Below are positions 52,458-59,888 of a DNA stretch of 64,000 bases, in pieces. Numbering within the stretch: position 1 is the first letter of the stretch; every line of letters starts with the position of its first letter. The translations under genes and the position numbers were made by a program. The notes under the pieces are model-generated. The model made no database searches. It had not been told where the DNA came from and was given only the letters and a program-made list of their open reading frames with translations. The DNA lies in the NCBI RefSeq assembly GCF_014644435.1, contig NZ_BMKR01000025.1, positions 34,906 to 98,905 on the forward strand, given 5' to 3'. Source of the stretch: Paenibacillus albidus (GTDB taxonomy: Bacteria; Bacillota; Bacilli; Paenibacillales; Paenibacillaceae).

Positions 52458-53345
52458 ATGGATATCCGGCAATTGCAGTATTTTGTTCAGGCGGCAAGAC
52501 TGGGCAGCTTCTCCGAGGCGGCACGATCGCTTTATATCACTCAGCCTACTATCAGCAAAATGATTCATAATCTGGAGGTGGAGCTGGGTGCGGATCTGTT
52601 CTACCGCGAGGGCAAAAGCATTCGCCTGACCGATGCCGGAGAGACCCTGCTGGCCAAGGCGCAGAATATTGTGGAGTCCTTTGGCAGCCTGTCCTCCGAG
52701 CTGGACAGCCTGCGCCAGCTTAAGCAAGGACACATCCGGATCGGGCTGCCGCCGATGGTTGGCGCGAATTTTTTCCCTGCGGTTATCGGCCAGTTTCACA
52801 AGAAATATCCGCAGGTGACTATCCGCCTGCATGAGGATGGAGCGAAGAAAGTGGAGAATGATGTAGAGACCGGTCTGCTTGATATTGGGGTGGTTGTGCT
52901 GCCTGTACAGGCAGCCAAATTTCACTGCTTCACCTTTGTTCAAGAGAAGCTGGAGCTGCTGGTTCCTTCAGGGCACCACTTGGCGGGAGAACGTCAGGTG
53001 GCGCTGGACCGCCTTGCTGCGGAGGAGTTTGTCTTGTTCCGGGAGGATTTTGCTCTGCATGACCGGATCATTACGGAATGCGTCAAGGCGGGATTTCAGC
53101 CGAAGGTGGTCTATGAGAGTTCTCAATGGGATCTGATCAGCGGAATGGTGGCGGCGGGGCTCGGAATCGCGCTGCTCCCGGAGACTATCTGCCGGGATAT
53201 GGACCGGTCGCGGATTACTGTGATTCCCCTGGCAGAGCCGTATATTCCCTGGGAGCTGGGGATGATCTGGCGCAGGGACCGGTATTTATCTTTTGCGGCC
53301 CGGGAATGGGTTTCTTTTGCAAAAGAACTGCTTGGTAGTTTATAA
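52458..53345 (+). CDS. LysR-family regulator (CidR-like)
   Basis: 295 residues: N-terminal helix-turn-helix MDIRQLQYFVQAARLGSFSEAARSLYITQPTISKMIHNLE and an effector domain with VRIGLPPMVG-like start (HIRIGLPPMVGANFFP). Divergent from lrgA at 112 bases, so it likely activates lrgAB, as CidR does in Bacillus and Staphylococcus in response to overflow metabolism. GGGGG lies upstream of the ATG. Confidence 0.9.
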   Translation: MDIRQLQYFVQAARLGSFSEAARSLYITQPTISKMIHNLEVELGADLFYREGKSIRLTDAGETLLAKAQNIVESFGSLSSELDSLRQLKQGHIRIGLPPMVGANFFPAVIGQFHKKYPQVTIRLHEDGAKKVENDVETGLLDIGVVVLPVQAAKFHCFTFVQEKLELLVPSGHHLAGERQVALDRLAAEEFVLFREDFALHDRIITECVKAGFQPKVVYESSQWDLISGMVAAGLGIALLPETICRDMDRSRITVIPLAEPYIPWELGMIWRRDRYLSFAAREWVSFAKELLGSL

Positions 53346-53348
53346 TTA

Positions 53349-53364
53349 ATTAATGTCAATTAAT
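53349..53364. promoter_or_regulatory. Candidate operator, copy 1 (ATTAAT-GTCA-ATTAAT)
   Basis: ATTAATGTCAATTAAT. The 14-mer TAATGTCAATTAAT is repeated exactly at 53814-53827, which overlaps the promoter of the RRNPP receptor gene. Here it is 89 bases before the Spo0E-like gene. It could be a binding site for the receptor's HTH domain. Confidence 0.4.
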
Positions 53365-53452
53365 CGACAAATTTTTCTTTTTTTTGAAAATATATTTTTT
53401 GGCATCAGCGATTATGATAGGGTAAAGTTTGATAGAGAGAAGGTGAGTGAGC

Positions 53453-53734
53453 GTGAACCTTTACCGGGCTTTTTCCCAGGATGATCCCAGGCTGGACAGC
53501 AGAGAAGACGAGCTGTTTATGACGATAGAGAGCTTAAGGTGCGAACTGCTGGAGGTGGCGCAGCAGCGGAGCCTCAGTGACCGGGCCGTAGTTGAGCTAA
53601 GTGAGCGGCTGGACGGCTATATCCTGCTGGCGCAGAATAGAATGATGGAAAGCCTGCGCAGCCGCAAGGCAGGCGCTGCTCATTCTAAGGCCTCCCAGCG
53701 AATAACAAACAACCATACTACGCTGCCGCAGTAG
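53453..53734 (+). CDS. Spo0E-like aspartyl phosphatase family protein
   Basis: 93 residues. IESLRCELLEVAQQRSLSDRAVVELSERLDGYILLAQ fits the Spo0E helical hairpin (IxxLRxxL ... LSxxLDxxI), which removes phosphate from Spo0A-P and delays sporulation. GTG 53453 is chosen with AAGGTGAG six bases upstream; GTG 53447 overlaps it. The C-terminal tail (about 30 residues) is poorly ordered. Next to a peptide-receptor gene, so both may time sporulation. Confidence 0.82.
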   Translation: MNLYRAFSQDDPRLDSREDELFMTIESLRCELLEVAQQRSLSDRAVVELSERLDGYILLAQNRMMESLRSRKAGAAHSKASQRITNNHTTLPQ

Positions 53735-53762
53735 CGTTAATAGATTATGAATAGAGACCGGA

Positions 53763-53788
53763 AGGGGAGCATGAAGCGCCTCTTTTTG
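53763..53788 (+). terminator. Terminator after the Spo0E-like gene
   Basis: AGGGGAGC (53763-53770) pairs with GCGCCTCT (53776-53783) with one mismatch, followed by TTTTT. Its T-run runs into the next promoter. Confidence 0.68.
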
Positions 53789-53827
53789 TTGTGCTTTCGT
53801 TAAGGTTCCCCTATAATGTCAATTAAT
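53789..53827 (+). promoter_or_regulatory. Promoter and candidate operator of the RRNPP receptor gene
   Basis: TTGTGC (53789-53794), 17-base spacer, TATAAT (53812-53817). The 14-mer TAATGTCAATTAAT (53814-53827) covers the -10 box and start region, as expected for autoregulation, and repeats upstream of the Spo0E-like gene. Confidence 0.6.
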
Positions 53828-53864
53828 AGAAGGGCTATCATTTTCACGACAGAGGAGGTGCCGG

Positions 53865-55265
53865 GTGGAAGCTAAACTGACAACCTTACGCTCAGAGTTT
53901 GAGAAGAATCTGTCCCGTTCGGGTCATAATCTCGCCTCATTTGCCAAGATATCCGGTCTGAACCGTGGAAGTCTTAGCGCAATTCTACACGGCAATCCCC
54001 CTAAACCCCTCTCCCTTGGGCAGCTCGATGCAGTAATCAAGGCCTTCGGTTTCCCGGAGGGCTGGTGGTATTCTCTTTATGTTGACGAGTGCTTCAGTGA
54101 AGAGAGGATTTCACGCCGGCGTGTAGAGCCGTTCCTGATCCGCTGTGCAGAGCTTGGCAAACACCATGTAATCGAAGATGTGTTGAACCGGATGCTTGAA
54201 TTCGCCAAACCGCTGGATATCGTCTTCTCCGTGGCGGATAAGTTATTCAACAACGGGAAGATCCAAGAGTCGAACATTTTTTACAAAATTGTAGCAGAGA
54301 ATGAGCAGGACAGCTACTCCGAACGTCTTGCCATCAGCCAATACCGTATATTCAAGTCACTGCAATCTGTGGATATGGAAGAGAAATTGCGCGCACTGAT
54401 CACTTTTGAACCTTTTCGGGGACGCCTTCCGGAGGAAATGCAGCTGGATGGCTTGCTGAAGATGGCGAAAGAATGTTTCGCTTTGAATAAATGGAAAGAG
54501 GTTGAGAAGTATGCGGACGAGCTAAGGGCTCTGGCAAACGGTGTGTACCGGGACGAATTGCGGAAGATCGGAAGCAGACGCCGTGAGGAGCTGCATACAG
54601 AACGTCCACTCGTCGTCTATTATGGTCATGGTTATTTGTTCAAAGCCCTTGCGCTCACCAAACAGGCACATTATGAAGAAGCCAAGAGGTACACTGCAGG
54701 TTATGCCGATCTGAGCTGGTTTGAAATGCTGGATGAGGAAGGACGCGCAGCCGTCGAGAGCTTTCAGCTGTTTGCCGTAGCGAACAGCTACACTTTGGAA
54801 TTGCTGAGCGGTAACATTTCGGCTCTGCCGGACTACATTTCCTTCCTGGCCAACCATCCCGGAGAGATTCTTCCGGGGCTGATTATTATTATGGAGTCAG
54901 CCAACCGTTACGGGTTCCCGGCGGATGCGGCATTGAACCGTTTTGCACGGGAATTGCTGCGTTTCGGACAATTTCAGGATCCTATTAATGTTGACCGTTT
55001 ATTCAGACTGAATTATCAAATCGCGGTATACCTGATTCAGCATCAGAACTATCCAGAAGGCATTGACCATATTATGGAGAGTCTCCGGCTCTCGATCCGA
55101 TTGAATAATGAAAAGGGCTTTATTCATTGTGTCACCCTATTTGAGGTCAACAGACAGCATGCCAGCGAACAGCAGCAGCAGCTGTATACCGGCCTTATGC
55201 AGGAGGTGAGACAACAAGATGAGAAGGTTGCTGCTGATGACGACCGCCACTTTGGTATTGTTTAG
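53865..55265 (+). CDS. RRNPP-type HTH-TPR peptide receptor/regulator
   Basis: 466 residues. The N-terminal about 70 form an HTH (NLSRSGHNLASFAKISGLNRGSLSAIL, then LSLGQLDAVIKAFGFPEGWWY). The rest is all-helical with repeated pairs resembling tetratricopeptide repeats (for example ADKLFNNGKIQESNIFYKIVAENE, ECFALNKWKEVEKYADEL). This layout marks RRNPP quorum-sensing receptors such as PlcR, NprR and AimR; AimR-like (Alo) receptors have been described from Paenibacillus polymyxa. AGAGGAGGTG precedes the start (GTG at 53865). A 42-codon propeptide gene overlaps its 3' end by 47 bases. Confidence 0.85.
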   Translation: MEAKLTTLRSEFEKNLSRSGHNLASFAKISGLNRGSLSAILHGNPPKPLSLGQLDAVIKAFGFPEGWWYSLYVDECFSEERISRRRVEPFLIRCAELGKHHVIEDVLNRMLEFAKPLDIVFSVADKLFNNGKIQESNIFYKIVAENEQDSYSERLAISQYRIFKSLQSVDMEEKLRALITFEPFRGRLPEEMQLDGLLKMAKECFALNKWKEVEKYADELRALANGVYRDELRKIGSRRREELHTERPLVVYYGHGYLFKALALTKQAHYEEAKRYTAGYADLSWFEMLDEEGRAAVESFQLFAVANSYTLELLSGNISALPDYISFLANHPGEILPGLIIIMESANRYGFPADAALNRFARELLRFGQFQDPINVDRLFRLNYQIAVYLIQHQNYPEGIDHIMESLRLSIRLNNEKGFIHCVTLFEVNRQHASEQQQQLYTGLMQEVRQQDEKVAADDDRHFGIV

Positions 55266-55347
55266 CTTTGTGGTTATGAATCAACCATGCGATCGTCCTG
55301 CTGGCTGGGGAAGTTTTACCTCCCAGGAGCATGGAGCCGACTTCTAG
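55219..55347 (+). CDS. Secreted signalling propeptide (Phr/AimP-like) for the RRNPP receptor
   Basis: 42-codon ORF in a different frame, overlapping the receptor's end by 47 bases. It has a near-ideal AGGAGGTGAG ribosome site ten bases before the ATG. The product has a classical signal peptide: MRRLLLMTTATLVLF then FVVM, with two N-terminal arginines and a hydrophobic core. A short hydrophilic tail follows, ending SFTSQEHGADF, the part likely processed to the mature pheromone. A single cysteine is at position 24. Overlap with a receptor gene plus signal peptide plus tail is the standard design of RRNPP peptide genes. The exact mature peptide is unknown. Confidence 0.82.
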   Translation: MRRLLLMTTATLVLFSFVVMNQPCDRPAGWGSFTSQEHGADF

Positions 55348-55395
55348 TGACTGCCTGTGAAATTTGTAAGGGGATGTATTATAGCTTATCTATTA

Positions 55396-55422
55396 AAAGG
55401 CTGCCTATGGCAGGCTTTTTTT
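55396..55422 (+). terminator. Terminator of the receptor-propeptide unit
   Basis: AAAGGCTGCC (55396-55405) and GGCAGGCTTT around a TAT loop, one mismatch, followed by a T-run. Confidence 0.82.
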
Positions 55423-55462
55423 GCGTTCTTAAATCCGTAATATTTGATAGCGTGTTCAAAAT

Positions 55463-55536
55463 TTGACAATGGGCCTGCCGTGAAAATATAATTAGGAATA
55501 CTAATTAATATGATGTTTAATTATTAGTACTCCTAA
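55463..55536 (+). promoter_or_regulatory. Promoter and large palindromic operator of the MarR-ABC operon
   Basis: TTGACA (55463-55468), 18-base spacer, TATAAT (55487-55492). Immediately downstream lie two inverted arms TTAGGAATACTAATTA (55492-) and TAATTATTAGTACTCCTAA (-55536), an interrupted palindrome of about 45 bases with two mismatches. Typical for autorepression by the MarR protein encoded next. Confidence 0.75.
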
Positions 55537-55546
55537 CTAAATAGAG

Positions 55547-56044
55547 GTGAGAGACATTGGGATAAATGAAGAAAATCCCGTCACGAGCAAGCTCTTCATC
55601 GCACTCAGACAATTGCGAAAAGCGCATTGGCAGCATTCGGTGAAAGGGCATAAGCCCAGTGAGATGACGTTATTGATATGTTTGGCCAGAAAGGCGGGCC
55701 AGGAAGGACTCAAGGTATCTGTGCTCAGCCGCCTTCTGGGCCTGACTCCGCCAACCGTCACCCAACTGGTCAACAGTCTTGAAGCCAAAGGGATGGTGCA
55801 GCGCCAGGACGATCCTTCGGACCGCAGAGTTGTGCGCATCCTGCTTACTGAAGAGGGAGGCAAGATCACACGCAAAGCCAGGGAGCACATGGATAAGACC
55901 CTGAACAGGTTAGTGGAGCATCTGGGGGTGCAGGAGAGCAATCAACTGGCCGATATGTTGATGAAGGTCCATGCTTTTATTGAAGATAACCCTCCACCCG
56001 ATTTGGACCGGTTACAAATGAACGGAGATGAGAAGTTTGATTAA
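55547..56044 (+). CDS. MarR-family regulator of the adjacent ABC exporter
   Basis: About 160 residues: LRQLRKAHWQHSVKGHKPSEMTLLICLARKAG, then KVSVLSRLLGLTPPTVTQLVNSLEAKGMVQRQDDPSDRRVVRILLTEEGG (HTH and wing). The only canonical start is GTG 55547, which lies inside the ribosome site GAGGTGAG; an ATT at 55556 is better spaced, so initiation may be non-canonical. The stop overlaps the ABC gene by eight bases. Likely represses the operon until an exporter substrate binds. Confidence 0.85.
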   Translation: MRDIGINEENPVTSKLFIALRQLRKAHWQHSVKGHKPSEMTLLICLARKAGQEGLKVSVLSRLLGLTPPTVTQLVNSLEAKGMVQRQDDPSDRRVVRILLTEEGGKITRKAREHMDKTLNRLVEHLGVQESNQLADMLMKVHAFIEDNPPPDLDRLQMNGDEKFD

Positions 56045-57797
56045 ATTAATGAGACAACTGCAGCCTTTCAGGCTGGCTATCGCGGCTGTGTTGATCCTGG
56101 TATTCCTGCAGTCCCTGGGAGATCTATACCTGCCTACCCTGATGTCCGATATCATCGATAAAGGCATTGTGCAGGGGGACCGCAGCTTGATCTGGTCCAT
56201 TGGCCTTTCCATGCTGCTTGTGGCGGCAGGGGGGACCTTATGCTCTATTATTGCCAGTTACTTGTCCGCTAAGGTAGCAGCGGGTTTTGGCAAGAATACC
56301 CGTTCCCGTGTGTTCAACCATGTGGAGAACTTTACGCTGCATGAGTTCGACAAGCTGGGAACCGCTTCGCTGATTACGCGAACAACCAATGATATCACGC
56401 AGGTACAGACGGTACTGACCATGATGCTGCGCATGATGATCGGGGCCCCGATGATGATGATCGGCGGGATCATTATGGCGGTCTCGGAGGATGCCAAGCT
56501 GTCCCTGATCTTTGTGGTGGTTATTCCTTTGCTGGTCGGAGCCATTTTCTTCATCGGGATGAAGGGGCTGCCGCTGTTTAAGGCGATTCAAGTCAAGCTC
56601 GACAAATTAAATCTTGTCCTGCGTGAGCATCTGACAGGCATTCGGGTGATTCGTTCCTTCAACCGGATCTCCCATGAGAATAAACGTTTTAATGAAGCGA
56701 ACAAGGATCTTACAGAAACTGCAATTAAGGTTAATAAAATTATGGCCGGCCTTATGCCGCTAATGATGATAGTGATGAACTTCTCCATGATTGCCATTCT
56801 TTATTTCGGAGGAATCCGGATTGGCGACGGTGATCTGCAGGTTGGATCGCTAATGGCGTTTATCCAATATGCGATGCAAATTATGTTCTCCCTGATTATG
56901 GTTTCCATGATGTTTGTTCTGATTCCGCGGGCGTCTGCTTCAGCACTGCGGATCAATGAGGTGCTGGATATGCAGCCGGAAATTACGGATCCTTCGGCAG
57001 GTGCCCTGCAGCGTGAAGCAGCAGCGGCTAGACAGGAAGGCCGGGAAGGCATACATGGCTATGTAGAATTCGAGAATGTTTCCTTTTCCTATCCGGGTGC
57101 AGAGCAGCCGGCGCTGTCCGGCATCAGCTTTAGCGCCCGTCCGGGTGAGATTACGGCTATTATCGGCGGTACGGGGTCCGGCAAATCCACTCTGCTCAGC
57201 TTAATTCCGCGCTTCTACGATGTTAATGAAGGTACAGTGCGGGTTGACGGGGTAGATGTGCGTGAGATGACCCAGGAGGAGCTGCGGAATAAGATTGGTT
57301 ACATCCCGCAGAAGGCTGTGCTGTTCACCGGTACGATCAGCGAGAATATCCGCTATGGCAAAGAGGAGGCAACCGATGAAGAAATTTATCATGCAGCCAC
57401 TGTGGCCCAGGCGTTTGACTTCGTATCGGCGATGAAGGATGGCTTTAATTCGGAGATTGCCCAAGGCGGCAACAATGTCTCCGGTGGCCAAAAGCAGCGT
57501 TTGTCCATTGCCCGTGCATTGATTAGAAAACCGGAAGTCTATCTGTTTGACGACAGCTTCTCGGCACTTGACTTCAAGACGGATGCCAAGCTGCGTGCCG
57601 CACTCAAAGGAGAAACTACAGAAGCTACAGTTGTGATTGTGGCCCAGCGGGTAAGCACGGTTATGGATGCCGACCGGATTATCGTTCTGGAAGAGGGACG
57701 TATTGCCGGGATCGGCACTCACCATGAACTGCTGGAGGGCAGTGAAGTGTACCGTGAGATTGTATCCTCGCAGCTGTCAGAGGAGGAAATAGCATGA
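56037..57797 (+). CDS. ABC exporter half-transporter with degenerate catalytic site (heterodimer subunit 1)
   Basis: 586 residues from TTG 56037 (GGAGATGAG nine bases upstream; ATG 56028 has none). Six helices in the first 300 residues, then an ATPase: Walker A GGTGSGKST, signature NVSGGQKQR, Walker B VYLFDDSFSALD where the catalytic glutamate is replaced by Asp, and switch VAQRVST where histidine is Gln. These changes mark the degenerate half of BmrC/TM287-type heterodimeric multidrug exporters. Four-base overlap with the partner gene. Confidence 0.9.
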   Translation: MIKLMRQLQPFRLAIAAVLILVFLQSLGDLYLPTLMSDIIDKGIVQGDRSLIWSIGLSMLLVAAGGTLCSIIASYLSAKVAAGFGKNTRSRVFNHVENFTLHEFDKLGTASLITRTTNDITQVQTVLTMMLRMMIGAPMMMIGGIIMAVSEDAKLSLIFVVVIPLLVGAIFFIGMKGLPLFKAIQVKLDKLNLVLREHLTGIRVIRSFNRISHENKRFNEANKDLTETAIKVNKIMAGLMPLMMIVMNFSMIAILYFGGIRIGDGDLQVGSLMAFIQYAMQIMFSLIMVSMMFVLIPRASASALRINEVLDMQPEITDPSAGALQREAAAARQEGREGIHGYVEFENVSFSYPGAEQPALSGISFSARPGEITAIIGGTGSGKSTLLSLIPRFYDVNEGTVRVDGVDVREMTQEELRNKIGYIPQKAVLFTGTISENIRYGKEEATDEEIYHAATVAQAFDFVSAMKDGFNSEIAQGGNNVSGGQKQRLSIARALIRKPEVYLFDDSFSALDFKTDAKLRAALKGETTEATVVIVAQRVSTVMDADRIIVLEEGRIAGIGTHHELLEGSEVYREIVSSQLSEEEIA

Positions 57798-59701
57798 GCG
57801 ACAACAACCCGAAATATAAACGCCCTGACACGGCTCCCCGCCATAGAGGTCCGGGACCGGGCGGACCCGGAGGGCCGGGCATGATGCTGCCCGCAGAGAA
57901 AGCCAAGGATTTCAAAGGTACGCTTCGCCGGTTGATCCGTTATCTGCGTCCGCGCCAGGTTCAACTGCTTATCGTGCTGATTACGGCCATCGCGAGTACA
58001 GTGTTCAGCATCTTCAGCCCGAAAGTCATGGGTAAGGCCACCACCAAGCTGTTCGAGGGCGCCTATGGGAAACTGATGGGTGTGGAGGGAGCCACCATCG
58101 ATTATGGGTATATCAACGATATTCTGCTGATCCTTGGCGGCTTGTACTTATTCAGTTCGTTATTCAGCTATATTCAGCAATATGTAATGGCCGGTGTAGC
58201 CCAGAAGGTTGTTTTTGATATGCGTGAGCAGATCAACAGCAAGCTGGAACGGCTGCCGCTCAAATATTTTGACTCCCGGACCCATGGCGAAACGCTCAGC
58301 CGGGCAACCAATGATGTGGATAATATCAGTACGACCCTGCAGCAGAGTTTAACCCAGCTGATTACCTCCATTGTGACGATTATCGGTGTCGTTGTTATGA
58401 TGCTGACGATCAGCCCTTGGCTGACTTTGATTACCATCATTACCCTGCCGCTGAGTTTCGTGGTTATTATGGCGATTACCAAGCGCTCGCAGACTTATTT
58501 TATCGGTCAGCAGAGATCGCTGGGGCAGCTGAACGGCCATGTGGAGGAAATGTACACCGGACACCGGATTATCAAGGCTTTTGGCCGTGAGAAGCAGTCG
58601 CTGGGCCACTTTAACACCATCAACGACGACTTATATGATACCGGTTGGCGCTCACAATTCATGTCGGGAATGATTATGCCGCTGATGATGTTCATCGGAA
58701 ACCTGGGTTATGTGCTGATTTGCGTAGTCGGCGGTATTTTTGTCACTAAAAAAATGATTGATGTCGGTGATATTCAGGCTTTTATCCAGTATTCGCGGCA
58801 ATTTACCATGCCGATCACCCAGACAGCCAACATTGCCAACATTATTCAGTCGACCGTTGCTTCTGCAGAGCGTGTTTTTGAGCTTCTTGACGAAGAAGAG
58901 GAAGTACCGGAAGTCAGTACTTCACGGGCATCACATGGTGCGTATGGAGAAGAAGGTGCAGTTGAGTTCCGTCATGTGAAATTCGGCTATAAAGAGGACT
59001 CTATCCTGATTGAAGATATGAATATCGAAGTCAGTCCCGGACAGACCATCGCCATTGTAGGTCCAACCGGTGCCGGCAAAACCACCTTAATCAATCTGCT
59101 GATGCGCTTCTATGAGCTGAACGAAGGGCAGATTCTGATCGACGGAATCAACATTGCCGACATGAAGCGCAGCGAGCTGCGCAGCAAATTCGGGATGGTA
59201 CTGCAGGATACCTGGCTCTTTAACGGTACAATCCGCGACAATATTGCCTACGGCCGCGAAGGCGCAACCGAAGCGGATATCGTGCGGGCGGCAAAGGCGG
59301 CCCATGCCGATCACTTTATCCGCACGCTACCGCAGGGCTACGACACGGTGCTGAATGAAGAGGCCTCCAATATTTCACAAGGCCAGAAGCAGCTGCTTAC
59401 CATTGCCCGGGCGATCCTTGCCGATCCAACGATCCTGATTCTCGACGAAGCGACAAGCAGTGTAGATACACGGACCGAGGTGCTGATCCAGACGGCAATG
59501 AACACCTTGATGAGCGGCAGAACAAGCTTTGTCATCGCTCACCGTTTATCCACCATCCGCGATGCCGATCTTATTCTGGTCATGAATAAGGGCAGCGTGA
59601 TTGAGAAGGGCAGCCATGTAGAGCTGCTGGAGCAAGGCGGGTTCTACGCCGATCTCTACAACAGCCAGTTCTCCGAGGAAGAGCTGCCGGATGTAGGATA
59701 A
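57794..59701 (+). CDS. ABC exporter half-transporter (heterodimer subunit 2)
   Basis: 635 residues. A Gly/Pro-rich N-terminal tail (RGPGPGGPGGPG), six helices, then an ATPase with Walker A GPTGAGKTT, Walker B LILDEATSSVD with catalytic Glu, and switch IAHRLST. The signature is altered to NISQGQKQ. Together with subunit 1 this gives one normal and one degenerate nucleotide site, as in BmrCD and TM287/288. Multidrug or lipid-type export is inferred from the MarR control. A terminator follows. Confidence 0.92.
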   Translation: MSDNNPKYKRPDTAPRHRGPGPGGPGGPGMMLPAEKAKDFKGTLRRLIRYLRPRQVQLLIVLITAIASTVFSIFSPKVMGKATTKLFEGAYGKLMGVEGATIDYGYINDILLILGGLYLFSSLFSYIQQYVMAGVAQKVVFDMREQINSKLERLPLKYFDSRTHGETLSRATNDVDNISTTLQQSLTQLITSIVTIIGVVVMMLTISPWLTLITIITLPLSFVVIMAITKRSQTYFIGQQRSLGQLNGHVEEMYTGHRIIKAFGREKQSLGHFNTINDDLYDTGWRSQFMSGMIMPLMMFIGNLGYVLICVVGGIFVTKKMIDVGDIQAFIQYSRQFTMPITQTANIANIIQSTVASAERVFELLDEEEEVPEVSTSRASHGAYGEEGAVEFRHVKFGYKEDSILIEDMNIEVSPGQTIAIVGPTGAGKTTLINLLMRFYELNEGQILIDGINIADMKRSELRSKFGMVLQDTWLFNGTIRDNIAYGREGATEADIVRAAKAAHADHFIRTLPQGYDTVLNEEASNISQGQKQLLTIARAILADPTILILDEATSSVDTRTEVLIQTAMNTLMSGRTSFVIAHRLSTIRDADLILVMNKGSVIEKGSHVELLEQGGFYADLYNSQFSEEELPDVG

Positions 59702-59709
59702 AGAAATAC

Positions 59710-59760
59710 AATCCCCCTTTTTTCACAAGGCAGCCAGTCTGCTTGTGAGAAGGGGGATTT
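59710..59760 (+). terminator. Terminator of the MarR-ABC operon
   Basis: AATCCCCCTT (59710-59719) pairs with AAGGGGGATT (59750-59759), with an inner CACAAG/CTTGTG stem. Confidence 0.85.
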
Positions 59761-59888
59761 GCTTTGTATAAGGATCTTTTGGGAATAAAAAAGATTTGAT
59801 AAAAATCCTGTGGGTATATATGATAAGAAAGAAAAATGACCCGCGGCTCATTTTGGGGGCTGCAGGGTAACAAGAGAGGATGAATGGG

